A stretch of 64,000 nucleotides of DNA, taken from contig NC_092669.1 in NCBI RefSeq assembly GCF_032118995.1, positions 4,401,501 to 4,465,500 on the forward strand, read 5' to 3'. Under the pieces are notes generated by a model. It did not search any database. It worked only from the letters and a program-made list of their open reading frames with translations, and was not told where the DNA came from. Positions 15,383 through 25,911 of this stretch are shown one piece after another. Each line of letters starts with the position of its first letter. Position 1 is the first letter of the stretch. Origin of the DNA: Asterias amurensis. Lineage: Eukaryota; Echinodermata; Asteroidea; Forcipulatida; Asteriidae. The position numbers and the translations under genes were made by a program.

Positions 15383-18300
15383 CTGAAAAAAAAAGATAAT
15401 AATTATTATTAGAAAATTTTATTTAACATCCAAGCAGATCCTTGCCATTTGATTGGAGGAATGTCCATCACGTGATAGCAAATAAAGTACCACTGCACGC
15501 TGAGTCACTCACCATGCTTTTTCGTTCCATCCAAAAAAGCTGAGTAAAAACATCACTGCGTGCGTGGCGTGCGCATGTCTTTGGTAACGCAGCAGTGTTA
15601 CTGCAAGGCAGCAAAAAAAAAAATACTACCATTCGGCTTCTGCGTGTCTCAAAATAGCTGTACAGAACGCGCATTGTGACTGTTGAATCCAGGCCGACCT
15701 AAAGAAAAACGGGTGTAATTTCACAATTAAAATTTGTAGTATCTTCCAATCAAAATGACAAAGGTCTACTTAGATGTTATATAAAACAAATAACGAATGT
15801 TTTTCATTTGTGCAATGGTGCAAATAATTATGTTCATTCGTTGAAAGCTGGAATGTTCCATTCATATTCCATCTTTCAACCCATGAACGTATTCGCACCA
15901 TTGCACTCATAAACACTCATTTTGTGTATAATACTTTACTGAAAATATAAAAATTAAACGGTGTTAGTGTTTGTCACCATCCCCTCTATAGACTTGATTC
16001 AAGTCTTAGATCGCGGTTATTCTTCTGCATCTCAGCCACGAAAACACCCCCTCCTTCACTGACTCCCAGCATTTCGATAATACCCAATGGTCAACTTAGC
16101 ACACATGGCGTGATATGGAGCGCCAATGTATCATTGAGCGCAGTAATTAGATTTGGGTATAACTAATTGCTGACACACTTCTTGAATTTGCATATCAAGT
16201 CAGACTCTGATGAAGTTTTTGGGAGCATTCCATGGTCTGGAGAGCAAACATGAAAAAAGGTGCGACTTGCAGACTTGAGAATCTTTGACGGGGTTTGGTT
16301 CCGTGATACAACTATAGTGTCTTTAGAACGCATCTTTGGGTGCGTTCGTTTAGCTCCCCTGGGTCGACCTCGGTGCGTGGCGTTTTTTTTACCAGGATGA
16401 ACGTGGGTAATTATCTGCACACACTCGTCCTGGGAAACAAACCCGCCACACACCGGGGTCGACTCAGGGAAGCTAAACGAACGCAACCATTGTTTCAGAC
16501 TTGTTCTTCCTTCCTGATCATGCTTCAGCTGAAGTCTTTATTATTTGCATGGCAATTACCTCTATCTGAAAACTACGTTACTTCAGAGGGAGCCGTTTCT
16601 CACAATGTTTTGTACTATCAACAGCTGTTCACTGCTCGTTACCAAGTTAGTTTTGCTGCTAAAAATTATTGTGAGTAATTACCAATAGTATCCGCATGCC
16701 TATAATCAATCAGTATAATTTGAATCAAGTTTTTTTTTTCATTCACTCTATCTCAATGGCATCGATCTGAGTGCTGCACTGCATAACAAACCATATTAAG
16801 GGGCATGTACATTTACCAATAAATACAATTAAAAGAAATCAGCAGACTATTACCGTTGACAGCGAAAGTCGTTGACCAAAACCGTAGGTCTATTGGAACG
16901 ACAATGGATCCTGTGCAGGTCCCGACATCTCCCGACACCGAACACTGTCCGTCGGCAGAGACTGCTGGCTCATCTGGATTTGCAGAATTGACACAAATAA
17001 ATATTAAAGAATGAACAATATTATAATAATTAATAATAATAATAGTTGTGGCTTCTTATATAGCGCATATGTCCGTCACTCAGTAACGCTCATGGCGCTG
17101 ATCAGTATTTCCTGCAAGATGTGAGACTACGGCCGTGTCCGAATTGGCGACTTCGGCTACAGCTACGGCTAGGGCGCGCGCGTCTGCTATTCGTCAACAC
17201 TGACAGACGCGCTGATCTAGCCGTAGCTGTATAGCCAAAGTCGCTAATTCGGACACGGCCTACGTTTGAATTATGAGACCTATGTAATATTTGTACAAGG
17301 TGCTGTGGGCGCACCTTGTGCCGATCGGACAAGGAACACCGGGCGAACTCCTTCTCTTTTCGATAAGTGCATTGGGTTATTCTACATGCATTGCACAACA
17401 CATGGGACCAACGGCTTAACGTCCCATCCGAAGGACGAAGCAATGGTTAAGTGTCTTGCTTAAGGACACAAGTGTCATGGCTGGGGACTCGCACCCACAC
17501 TCTGCTGATCAGAAACACAAGAGTTTGCATTCGGTGCTCTTTTAAAACCGTTCGTCCACGACACTTCCACGTTACAGAATTGGTAAGAAGCAAAAATCGT
17601 GAAGATCACAGATTAACATAAAAACTTACATGGTCTAATGATGATTATAGTAGAAAAACATCCCGTGAAATATTATTGTCTTAAATGTCATATCTGTTGA
17701 GAAATAAATAATCTTATTTCGTGTTTTCGAGTCTATCGCTCAGCGAGCGTTGTATTCATTTTTCTTTTTGCATCGTCGTCATGCAAAAATAGGAATCGGC
17801 TTTTCACTATTTTCTCGGGACCCAGATGGCCGATCGATCTCAAACTTCTTCAGGTTTGTCAATTTATATAATTATGATCTGGTGGATTACATAAACTGCT
17901 TACAATAGCAAGTGTTTTGTCAGCAAAAGCAATTCTGTAATGTTCCTTTAAATGCCTTGGATCAGCAAACCTGTAGAAGTTTGGCCATCTGGGTCATTAG
18001 AAAAATATAGTAAAAAAACGATTGACCCAAAAACAACAAATCACACGCTCACTGTGAGATAAACTCCAAACGCGAGATTAGATTATTTATTTCCCATAAT
18101 TATGACATTTCAGACGGATATATATTTCACAGGATATTTTCAAATATTAGGTCTAGCTATCATCATCATTAGATTTTTGCTTCTTAGCAATTCTGCAACG
18201 TTCCTAAACGAAATAAATAAGTAAACTGCTTCTTAGCAATTCTGCAACGTTCCTAAACGAAATAAATCAGTAAATTATGAACGGAGAGACTGTTTAATTG

Positions 18301-20618
18301 GGACTTGATTGTCTAAACAAAACTAACTCTTTACAAGTTAAAACAACAGTTCGAATTGAGTACAAACATCAAAAGACAAATGCAGTGAATAAACAAAAAA
18401 TAAATAATTTAGGTATAGGACGAATGTTCAATTTGGGATTTGATTGGCTAAACATAATAAATTAATCACAATTTAAAACAACAATTAAAATTGAGAACAA
18501 ACATCAACACGACAGTAAAACAAAATACAAAACAGTAGTTAATTAAAGTAGATTATGAACTACAGAATTATGCAGTTGTCTTTATACTTCGATTCCAGTT
18601 TTTCTGGAAACTTCGGAGATCATTACATGCTTTACGGTAAAAAAAAACAAAAAAAAAAAACAACGGGAAAATAAGTTACTTTGCGATGTTGCCAAAGATA
18701 CAAAATTGTTATACAATTCAAAAAGGAGATTGCACTGAAACATTTCAAATCACCCAAAAGAAAACATTTAAACACAAGCAAATCCAGATTATTGAAGAAC
18801 AATGAAACACCGTATTAATAGGAGGAAGGGACAGCAAGTTAAAAACAACAACCATAGAATGGACTAAAAACCATCAAACACCCAAACTAAACTGGTACAG
18901 AGAGCAACTTTTCAAACAATGAAGAAACAAAATGAAATTCAGCAAAGCTCACGACTTGCCATTTTTCGTTCAAGTAGGTCTTTAAAGGCATTGGACACTA
19001 TTGGTAATTCTCAAAGACTAAACTCCACAGTTGGTGTATCTCAACATATGCATACAAAAACTAACCTGTGAAAATTTGAGCTCAATCGGTCATCCAAGTT
19101 GCGAGATAATAATGAAAGAAAAAACACCCTTGTCACGCGAAGTTGTGTGCGTTTAGATGGTTGATTTCGAGACCTCAAGTTCTAAATCTGAGGTCTGGAA
19201 ATCAAATTCATGGAAAATTACTTCTTTCTCCAAAACTACTCGACTTCAGAGGGAGCCGTTTCTCACAATGTTTTTCTCATCAATCTCTCCCCATTACTCG
19301 TCACCAAGTAAGGTTTTATGCAAAAATAATTATTTTGAGTAATTACCAATAGTGTCCACTGCCTTTAAAGACAGAAAGAAAAAAATATACACCAAAGACG
19401 TCACTTACACAAAGCAGCATCCGAGCTCAAACCGTACATGCTGGCCTTCTTCGCAACCGACACCATCTTCAAGAAGAACTCCTTTTCCTCGGCAGTCATC
19501 TCCACCCTCCCGATGTCTTTGATCTACAAACAGTCAAAGTCATCCTCATCATTAACAATTCCCCAGACGTGACACTTGTTTCCTTTAAGACGCCTTTGGT
19601 AAACAGTCTTCTCACTTAGTGAGTCTCAACATAATTAAATGCATAAATGACAAAACTGTGAACATTTGAACTCAATTACGTGCTTTCAGATGCTTGATTT
19701 CTGGGCTTCAAAATTTAATTCTGAGGTCTCGAAATAAAATTCAAACATTTTGGGTTTAGTGGAAATGATTCTTCAGAGGGAACCGTTTCTCATAATGTTT
19801 TATACTATCAACAGCTCTCCATTGTTCGTTAACCGAGTCAGTGTTTAAATTGTTAATTATTTTGAGTAATTACCAATTGTGTCCATGTGTCGATTTCACA
19901 AAGAGTTAGAAAGAGAAATAAAAAACGTATGGCTAGTCTTAAAGCCATTGGACCCTTTCGGTAAACAGTGTTGTCCAAGGCCCACACTTTGTGTACCACA
20001 ACTTCTATATCAAATAACAAACCTGTGAAAATTTAGGCTCAATCGGTCATCGGAGTCGGGAGAAAACAACGGGAAAACCCACCCTTGTTTCCGCGCGTTT
20101 CGCCGTGTCATGACATGTGTTTAAAATAAATCCGTAATTCTCGTTAACGAGAATTTATATTGTTTTGCTGTTGTCTCAAAAAGTAAATCATTTCATGGAA
20201 AAATATTTCAAGAGAAGTCTTTCACCATTGCCTTCTGTAAACCCTGTAAGTTATTTGTAAATCTGTGAACTTTTTTTTTTTTCTGAACCGAAAGGGTCCA
20301 ATGGCTTTAAGTTAGGACGAGTAACTCGAGTAACTCGTCCTAACTCGAGATAAGAAAAGTCTTAACTCTTTGTGAAATCCAACCCAGAGCCCTTAGGACA
20401 AAATGGGGGGGGGGGGAGATAAAGCAAAGAGTATCAGGGCTTAATCATTTAGCAAATTTTCTGTAGGATATAGGGGCCAAATAATTTGGCACATGTCTGA
20501 AACCATATTAGGCCCTAAATAAAATGAAAACAAAATGACAAACCTGCACGGACTTGGCAGTCACAGCGACGGCACACATGCCCAGCACGAAGGCAAACTT
20601 CAAGAACCCACTCATCAT
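15290..20618 (-). CDS. Small secreted protein gene A (exons 1-4; last exon displaced)
   Basis: Exons on the minus strand: 20618-20544, 19523-19409, 16973-16854 and 15382-15290, all with GT/AG borders. The phases are 0,1,1,1. Exon 1 encodes the signal peptide MMSGFLKFAFVLGMCAVAVT(A) with likely cleavage before KSVQ. Exon 2 is a charged helix-like segment (MTAEEKEFFLKMVSVAKKAS). Exon 3 has two cysteines (GQCSVSGDVGTCTGSIVV). Exon 4 is strand-rich (AELIVDYIPEHYGVQITLKV). I do not recognise the family. The C-x8-C plus later YIP..GV pattern is faintly like insect DUF4773 proteins, but that is only a guess. The paralogue at 60228-63485 matches exons 1-3 closely. No minus-strand terminal exon was found; the likely one is inverted at 14398-14501, so this copy may be broken. 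Confidence 0.75.
16333..16488. mobile_element. Foldback element, 'GCGTTCGTTTAGCTCCCCTG' family
   Basis: tgcgttcgtttagctcccctgggtcgacc at the left mirrors ggtcgactcagggaagctaaacgaacgca at the right. It also holds an internal repeat of catgaaaaaa/gtcctggg type. Relatives are at 24900-25000 and 58605-58860. Confidence 0.7.
16555..16705 (+). mobile_element. MITE-1 right-end fragment
   Basis: Reads tctgaaaactacgttacttc, gagggagccgtttctcacaa, gctcgttaccaag and gtgagtaattaccaatagt. Only the right third is present. Confidence 0.65.
16854..16973 (-). CDS. Secreted protein A, exon 3
   Basis: Acceptor aatccag, donor G|GTAATA. Same length (120 bases) and phase as gene B exon 3. Encodes DGQCSVSGDVGTC...VVPIDLRFW, with both cysteines conserved. 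Confidence 0.85.
17056..17563 (-). repeat. tRNA-derived SINE with a nested palindromic MITE
   Basis: Minus-strand SINE. The plus strand runs from tail (cttatatagcgcatatgtccg) through body (caaggtgctgtgggcgcacc, ccgatcggacaagg, ttcgataagtgcattggg) to box B (complement tggggactcgcaccc) and the head ending near 17563. At about 17125-17263 it is interrupted by a palindrome with ends GGCCGTGTCCGAATT...AATTCGGACACGGCC. Confidence 0.8.
17125..17263. mobile_element. Palindromic MITE (GGCCGTGTCCGAATT ends)
   Basis: Arms include gacttcggctacagctacgg and ccgtagctgtatagccaaagtc. It splits the SINE body, so it inserted after the SINE. Confidence 0.75.
17600..18160. repeat. Diverged repeat with 'gccgatcgatctcaaacttc'
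   Basis: Contains ctattttctcgggacccaga, ggccgatcgatctcaaactt and caggtttgtcaattta. The same sequence recurs at about 62300-62420 in gene B intron 2. An inverted partial of the 5' half (ctgtgagataaactccaaacgcgag...) lies at about 18040-18140. Confidence 0.5.
18177..18275 (+). repeat. Direct tandem duplication of about 49 bp
   Basis: The segment gcttcttagcaattctgcaacgttcctaaacgaaataaat occurs twice in tandem. The following 250 bp also hold two diverged copies of a segment with aaaacaac...attgag.acaaacatcaa. The rest of 18.3-18.97 kb is A-rich with no feature seen. Confidence 0.65.
18982..19368 (+). mobile_element. TTAA-flanked MITE-1, full length
   Basis: AGGCATTGGACACTATTGGT...ACCAATAGTGTCCACTGCCT between TTAA at 18982-18985 and 19365-19368. 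Contains the central palindrome tttcgagacctcaag...ctgaggtctggaaa. Lies in intron 2 of secreted gene A, directly after exon 2. Confidence 0.85.
19409..19523 (-). CDS. Secreted protein A, exon 2
   Basis: Acceptor tgtttgtag, donor T|GTAAGTGA. Encodes IKDIGRVEMTAEEKEFFLKM... ending YGLSSDAAL. It is one codon shorter than the gene B exon (ASMYG against ANYMYG). Confidence 0.85.
19586..19887 (+). mobile_element. Diverged MITE-1 copy
   Basis: Begins tttaagacgcctttggtaaacag and ends gagtaattaccaattgtgtcca. Internal landmarks gagggaaccgtttctcataa and gctttcagatgcttgattt are present. Lies in intron 1 of secreted gene A. Confidence 0.65.
19888..20395. mobile_element. 'GATTTCACAAAGAGTTAG' element split by MITE-2
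   Basis: The left part (gatttcacaaagagttag, 19890-19938) and right part (gttaggacgag...ctctttgtgaaatccaaccc, 20311-20393) are the two arms of one foldback. A full MITE-2 sits between them with a TTAA on each side. Confidence 0.65.
19939..20310 (+). mobile_element. TTAA-flanked MITE-2, nested
   Basis: AAGCCATTGGACCCTTTCGG...CCGAAAGGGTCCAATGGCTT between TTAA at 19939-19942 and 20307-20310. Contains gtgtcatgacatgtgtttaa and aagtctttcaccattgcc. Confidence 0.8.
20544..20618 (-). CDS. Secreted protein A, exon 1 (signal peptide)
   Basis: Two ATGs in a row at 20618 and 20615, a hydrophobic core (FLKFAFVLGMCAVAV), then TAKSVQ and a CAG|GTTTGT donor. The 5' UTR just upstream is nearly the same as that of gene B. 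Confidence 0.85.
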
Positions 20619-20719
20619 GATGGGATAAGAATCTTCTGAATCGAAGGTAGAACTCGAAAACTGATTTCAAAAACCACTTTGGTCAAGTTGGTGTATGATT
20701 TGTCAGCGTGGACGGTGCA

Positions 20720-20727
20720 CTTTATAA
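20720..20727 (-). promoter_or_regulatory. TATA box of secreted gene A
   Basis: The minus strand reads CCTTTATAAAGTGCACC, about 100 bases before the ATG. The sequence between it and the start (tttcgagttctaccttcgat, gaagattcttatcccatc) is almost the same in gene B, whose TATA lies at the same distance. Confidence 0.7.
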
Positions 20728-20759
20728 AGGCTTGATGTATCGAGGGTGAGGGTATGGGT

Positions 20760-21215
20760 TTGCTTGGTAACTTCCTAGTATTTGGTTTGTTCTTATGTTT
20801 TTTATTTATTTATTTTTTTTTTTATTTAGAGGCAGCTAAGTGGTGGGAAGTGGTTTGATTTATTGCTTTGTTTTGTTTTGTTTAAGGGCATTTTATGTAC
20901 ATTATACAATAAAATACATAAACCATAACCCGCATCTGATTTCATAGCCGGATCTTATAATATCATATAATTCATGTTTTATTGCCCAAACAAGTTGATA
21001 TTTTATTCATTGTTTCTCATTTAAAAAAAAAAAAGATCCACGGGTTGTTATTGTATTGACAGCTTTTTATTTGATTTTGCTGAAAGTCGTCATGGCCCAA
21101 TTTCATGGCTCTGCTTCCTGCCGAATTCTGTGCTTACGGTCACCATTCTCAGCTTGAACGGCAAGCGACACATTTCTACGCAAGACTCTTGATATTATTA
21201 TGATAATATCGAAGT
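20760..21215. other. Upstream region of secreted gene A, nothing recognised
   Basis: Simple T-rich runs (tttatttatttattttttt, ttttgttttgttt) and ordinary AT-rich sequence. No element or gene was identified. Confidence 0.35.
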
Positions 21216-21216
21216 C

Positions 21217-21840
21217 TTAAAGACACTGGACACTATTGGTAATTGTCAAAGACCAGTCTTCTCACATTGTGTATCTCAACACAGGCACAAAATAACAAAC
21301 CTGTGAAAATTTGAGTTCAATTGATGGCCGAAGTTGCGAGATAACTATCAAAGAAAAAACACCCTTGTCACACGAAGTTGTGTGCTTTGATTTCGAGACC
21401 TCAAAATCTAATTCCGAGGTCTCGAAATCAAGTTTTGTGGTAAAATTACTTCCTTCTCGAAAACTATACGTCACTTCATATGGATCCGTTTCTCACAATG
21501 TTTTATACTAACAATCTCTCCCCATTACTCGCTACCAAGGTTTATGCTAATAATTCATTTAAGTATTTTTTTACTTACTAAATTAAGAGTAACAAAACAC
21601 ACTCTTTACATTTCGAGTTGTCCGTCATATGGCTTTTTAAAAACAGTGGTGATTATTTAACTCTGTTAAAGGGGTCCTACTCCAGGACAGAGTGAAAAAT
21701 CACTCAAAAAGATGCCATACTGCATTCTAAAAGAGCGGAAGAACACTCGAAAAAGAGTCGTCTTCATATGGCTTTTAAAAGAGTGCCTTTTCACTCTTTT
21801 GCACTTAGAGAGTACCATTAATGTCAACTGCCTTTAATAC
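21217..21840 (+). mobile_element. MITE-1 with an internal insertion
   Basis: Starts TTAAAGACACTGGACACTAT at 21217 and keeps the family interior to gctaataattcatttaag (about 21566). It is then interrupted to about 21811 by a segment with tcatatggctttttaaaa and gcttttaaaagagtgcc, and ends accattaatgtcaactgccttta. Confidence 0.65.
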
Positions 21841-22527
21841 CGAAGTCTTATAACAGCTTAAGCATCTACCAATAAAGGTAATCAAGGCGTTTAGTATATA
21901 TTTATACGGAAATTTGCATCATGATGCAATTTGCTCTCTTTTCTTATCCTTTATTTTATTTATTTTATTTATTTTAATTCTTCGGACTAAAAAAAAGCAA
22001 AACAGTAAAACAAGCACAGGCCGTCCAGGGAAGGGCAAAAGTCCAACAACTGTCATAAAAAAAGATGTGCTCTCCCAGACCTAGCTCATAAAAAAAAACA
22101 TTATATACTATACATTAAACATTCTAAAATTGCAGTAAAAGTTTAAACAAAAGATGGCAAGTAAAAAGCAATAACACAAACGATATACACAAGGTACTTT
22201 TTCAAAATGTCCACAGATTCACAACAAACCTACAGGGCCCGAAGACAATGACAGTAGAAAGCCTCCCCCGAAATACCATACACCGAGGAACTGCAGCCCC
22301 TGAGAAATGAGCAAAACAAGTCACAAAACATATTTCGTCTCAGTGAGATTTATTTCCCTGCATTGTTTCCTAACAAATTAACATTTTTATAACCCAGTAA
22401 TCCAATCATCCTTTCATCCTTTCAATTGTTTCTGACACAGAAACTTTGATTGGCTATACAAAACAAATTTAATAGGTTTTTTTCTTGATCCTTCCATTAA
22501 TCCATTTTCCCTCTTTTTTCTTCTTCT
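21841..22527. other. Intergenic; one repeat fragment
   Basis: Mostly AT-rich. At about 22192-22330 there is a fragment of the 'actttttcaaaatgtccaca' family (gtacatttttcaaa..., cagtagaaagcctccc). No gene was seen. Confidence 0.4.
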
Positions 22528-23075
22528 TTAAAGTCACCTGGAAATAGAATTTTTTTTTTCTTTCAAACGTAAGAGTATATGCTTACGAACAATAAAACAA
22601 TTTTTGTTTAGTAATTGTTTGTCACGATTTATAAAGTTGTTTGGGGGGGGGCTGACTCCGCCTACTCCTTTTGTGACGTCAATCGAGGCAGACTTTGCCT
22701 GCAATGCGTATCGTAAACACAAGTACATGTACGTCCAAGTCGTGAGTTGGTACATTTCAAAAAGTGTTTTTCTGCATTCAGCAGCAATACACCTGGTCGG
22801 CATTTTTTTTTTTTGAAACGTACAAACTCACGACTTGGTCCGTACATGTACTTTGCAATATTGTGTTTACTCTACGCATTACAGGCAAAGTCTGCTTGAT
22901 TGACGTCACGAACAGCGCCCTCTCGGGTCGGGGTCTACTCTTAAATTTGTAAATAACATAAGAACTGATTTTTAAAAACCTTAGTTAACTGTTTATTCAC
23001 ATTCCACTCATCAAAACACATATATTAGTGACAAAAGCTTTATTTTGAAAAAATACCACTTCCAGGTGACTTTAA
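22528..23075 (+). mobile_element. TTAA-flanked MITE-D, 548 bp palindromic
   Basis: Ends AGTCACCTGGAAATAG...CTTCCAGGTGACT between TTAA at 22528-22531 and 23072-23075. The arms include aggcagactttgcctg...caggcaaagtctgct and acgtccaagtcgtgagtt...aactcacgacttggtcc. Non-coding; the short open frames across it are palindrome readings. Confidence 0.8.
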
Positions 23076-23345
23076 AGGATTCGGGTACTTTTTCAAAATG
23101 TCCACAGATTTACATTAAACTTACAGGGTTTAAAGATGAAGATGATGATAGTGGAAAGCTTCCCTTCGAGTTACTAACTAAGGTTGTGTAGTTTTTGAGA
23201 AATGAGTAAAACAAGCCACAAAATCATTTTGGTCTCATGAGACCAAAATGATTTTAGCATGTAAAATCCCCTTAACCAGTTATGATATTATACCAAAACC
23301 ATAGCATAACTGGTTAATACGTTCTTACATGCTAAAACGTTAAGT
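23072..23345 (+). mobile_element. 'GGTACTTTTTCAAAATGTCC' family element
   Basis: Begins at the TTAA that ends MITE-D and reads aggattcgggtactttttca. An inner palindrome, ggtctcatgagacc, sits near 23231, and a second inverted pair (accagttatg...cataactggt) at 23275-23313. The right end is unclear. Confidence 0.55.
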
Positions 23346-23395
23346 TTCACGACTGGGACTCGAACCCACACTCTGCTGATCAGAAACGGATGTGT
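23345..23395 (-). repeat. SINE head fragment
   Basis: The plus strand reads cacgactgggactcgaaccc followed by acactctgctgatcagaaac, the box-B region of the local SINE. Confidence 0.55.
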
Positions 23396-23418
23396 AATCA
23401 TAGAAGGGGTACAACGTG

Positions 23419-23460
23419 GAGTATAGACGATGTGACCTGTGACGTCACATGTTTACAAAA
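23419..23460 (+). mobile_element. Solitary end of the 'ATAGACGATGTGACCT' element
   Basis: tatagacgatgtgacctgtgacgtcacatg matches the left end of the nested foldback at 9661. No matching right end was found nearby. The next 260 bp are featureless. Confidence 0.5.
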
Positions 23461-23721
23461 GAGCCCGGAGTTCATGCATGCACGATTTGTACACAGCCTA
23501 ATGAAATAAATAATAAAATCTTATATTTTATGGAGATTGCACTGTCTAACTCTTATCAACTTTTGATATGATGAAAGAGGGCACATCTCAAAACTTGTCC
23601 AGCTTTTTACTTTCATAATTTTTGGATTCATGTGGAAATTATGACACAAAATGTCAACTTTCCCATAGGACCTGTGCAGAATCTTGCCTGCCAGAATACT
23701 CAAAGAATGTACAAGGTCACA

Positions 23722-24091
23722 CCTAAAGCCATTGAACACTTTCGGTACAGAAAAAAAAAGTTCACAGATTTACAAATAACTTACAGGGTTAATACAGAAG
23801 GTAATGGTGAAAGACTTCTCTTGAAATAGTATTCCATGAAAAGCTTTACTTTTTGAGAAAACACTAAAATATCAATTCTCGATATCGAGAATTACGGATT
23901 TATTTTAAACACATGTCATGACACAGCGAAACGTGCGGAAACAATGGTGTGGTTTCCCGTTATTTTCTCCTGACTCATGACCGATTGAGCCTAAATCTTC
24001 ACTGGTTTGGTATTTTTTTTATTAGAAGTTGTGATACACGAAGTGTGAGCCTTTGACAATACTGTTTACCGAAAGTGTCCAATGGCTTTAA
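23722..24091 (-). mobile_element. MITE-2 copy
   Basis: AAGCCATTGAACACTTTCGG...CCGAAAGTGTCCAATGGCTT, with TTAA at 24088-24091 and CTAA at the other end. Contains attctcgatatcgagaat. Confidence 0.8.
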
Positions 24092-24366
24092 AGTAAGCCA
24101 AATACCCCGCTAACCCATGAAGTTCGCATGACGTACAAAAACTGCAGAATTACCTGCTTCCGACTCTTTGTTTACGGTAAGCAGAGCCATAAAATTGGAC
24201 CCTGTCTTTTTTCCACCATTTGTAACAGTATAGTTTCGGGGGAAAAATGCGGGCAACCAAAACTCCCTGTATGGACTTAATGTTCTGATGCGTGCTCAAC
24301 GCCATAACTGCTGGTACGTTGAGTTCACGGCCATTTGTCTTCTCCCTTTCCCCTCCTTTTTCCACC

Positions 24367-24764
24367 TTAAAGACACCGGAATCCTTTGGTAATTGTCAAA
24401 GACCAGTCTTCTCACTTGTCGTATCTCAACATATCTCAACATATGCATAAAATAACAAACCTGTGAAAAATTTGAGCTCAATCGGTGATTGAAGTTGCGA
24501 TATAAAATATGAAAGAAAAAACACCCTTGTCATACGAACTTGTATGTTTCAGATGCTAGATTTCGAAACCTTAAAATTTAAAATCTGAGGTCTCGAAATC
24601 AAATTCGTGGAAAATTACTTCTTTCTCAAAAACTACGTTACTTTAGAGGGAGCCGTTTCTCACAATGTTTTATACTTATCAACAGCTCCCCCATTAGTCG
24701 TTACCAAGTAAGGTGTTATGCTAATAATTTTCATAAGTTATTACAAAGTGTTCATGGCCTTTGA
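24367..24764 (+). mobile_element. MITE-1 copy
   Basis: Starts TTAAAGACACCGGAATCCTT at 24367. The interior carries catatctcaacatatctcaa (short duplication), tttcgaaaccttaaaattta and gagggagccgtttctcac. The right end is diverged (gtgttcatggcctttgaag). Confidence 0.75.
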
Positions 24765-24779
24765 AGGCACATAGACACA

Positions 24780-25010
24780 TTTGGTTATCGTCAAATAGCT
24801 TTGACGTCATTCCAGGGGCTCACCTGGGTCAGCCCGCAGTGTCCTGCTTGTGGAGTGGGTCACTTTGGGGCTGGCCCTAGGTGCATGACGTCACAACGAG
24901 AGGGCGAGTGTGGTCGTTCGATTTGCTAATGGCAGGGGCTCACCCGAGTGAGCACCGCGGGGTTGACCCAGGGAAGCTAATCGAACGCACCCAATATAAG
25001 AAAACATCAA
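24780..25010. mobile_element. 'GGGAAGCTAATCGAACGCA' foldback relative
   Basis: Contains ggtcgttcgatttgctaatg...cagggaagctaatcgaacgc and two CpG-rich segments (caggggctcacc). It is related to 16333-16488 and 58605-58860. Confidence 0.5.
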
Positions 25011-25264
25011 AACAAAAGCGAATCCATATTACTGCAAAAACAACACACACACAAGCCCCATAACAACAAGAAGGAAGGAACAACAATTTACAAACCCAAA
25101 GCCAAACACGAATGGACTTAAACCCTATACAGCCAAAAATAAACATGGGCTGGGCAGACAATATACATGTTTTTTCCCCCATTTATTTCAAGCATACATT
25201 AAAAAACAACCTACAAAAAAAGGTCCACCCTCGCCTAGACATTCGAAAGGACTCGTACCCCCTT

Positions 25265-25853
25265 TACGGCACTGTACCCGTTTGGTAATTGTCAAAGACC
25301 AGTCTTCTCGCCTGGGTCCAATTTCATAGAGCTGCTAAGCACACAAATTTGCTTAGCACAAAATTTCCATTTGTTGCATATTTCTTGTCACTGGTAATCA
25401 GCTGTGGTTTGCCTATCCTGAAAATCACGTGGAAATTTGGTTGGTAATCCTGTTTTTATCAAGGAAGAAATTTTATGCTAAGCAAATTTTTGTGCTTAGC
25501 AGCTCTATGAAATTGGGCCCTGGTCTATCCAAACATCAGCATCAAATGACAAGCCTGTTTGTACAAATTTTTGCTCAATTGGTCATCGAAGTTGCGAGAA
25601 AATGATGAAAGAAATGATACTCATGTTAGACGAATTTGTATGCTTTCAGATAGGAATAAAATACTTCTGGCTAGAATGTCTTTCAATATTTCAGTGAGAA
25701 ATTACCTCTTTCTCAAAATCTATGCTACTTCAGAGGGAGCCGTTTCTTACAATGTTTTATACTATTAACAGCTCTCCAATGCTCGTTACCAAGTAATTTT
25801 TTAAGTTAATATTTGTTTTGAGTAATTACCAAACGTGTACCTTCCCTTTAAGC
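25265..25853 (+). mobile_element. MITE-1 relative carrying nested MITE-3
   Basis: Starts actgtacccgtttggtaatt and ends accaaacgtgtaccttccct. At 25313-25523 it is interrupted by MITE-3 (gggtccaatttcatagagct...ctatgaaattgggccctgg). The same nested pair recurs in every array unit, so the nesting predates the array. Confidence 0.8.
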
Positions 25854-25911
25854 CAAATAGCATCTTTGACGTCACCCTATTTCACTTCAAACATTAGCCC
25901 CACAGTCAAAC

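Larger units (their letters stand above)
15383..16853. other. Intron 3 of secreted gene A
   Basis: Contains a partial inverted pair near 15830-15900 (tgcaatggtgcaaataattatg... with cgtattcgcaccattgc), the foldback at 16330-16490 and a MITE-1 end at 16555-16705. No exon-like sequence was seen. Confidence 0.5.

Noticed and set aside
15290..20618. Assigning secreted genes A and B to the DUF4773 family
   Set aside because: Only a loose cysteine spacing and a YIP..G motif are similar. Without a profile search this is too weak to state as an annotation.
22534..22952. Several short overlapping frames on both strands
   Set aside because: All fall in the arms of the palindromic MITE-D and mirror each other.
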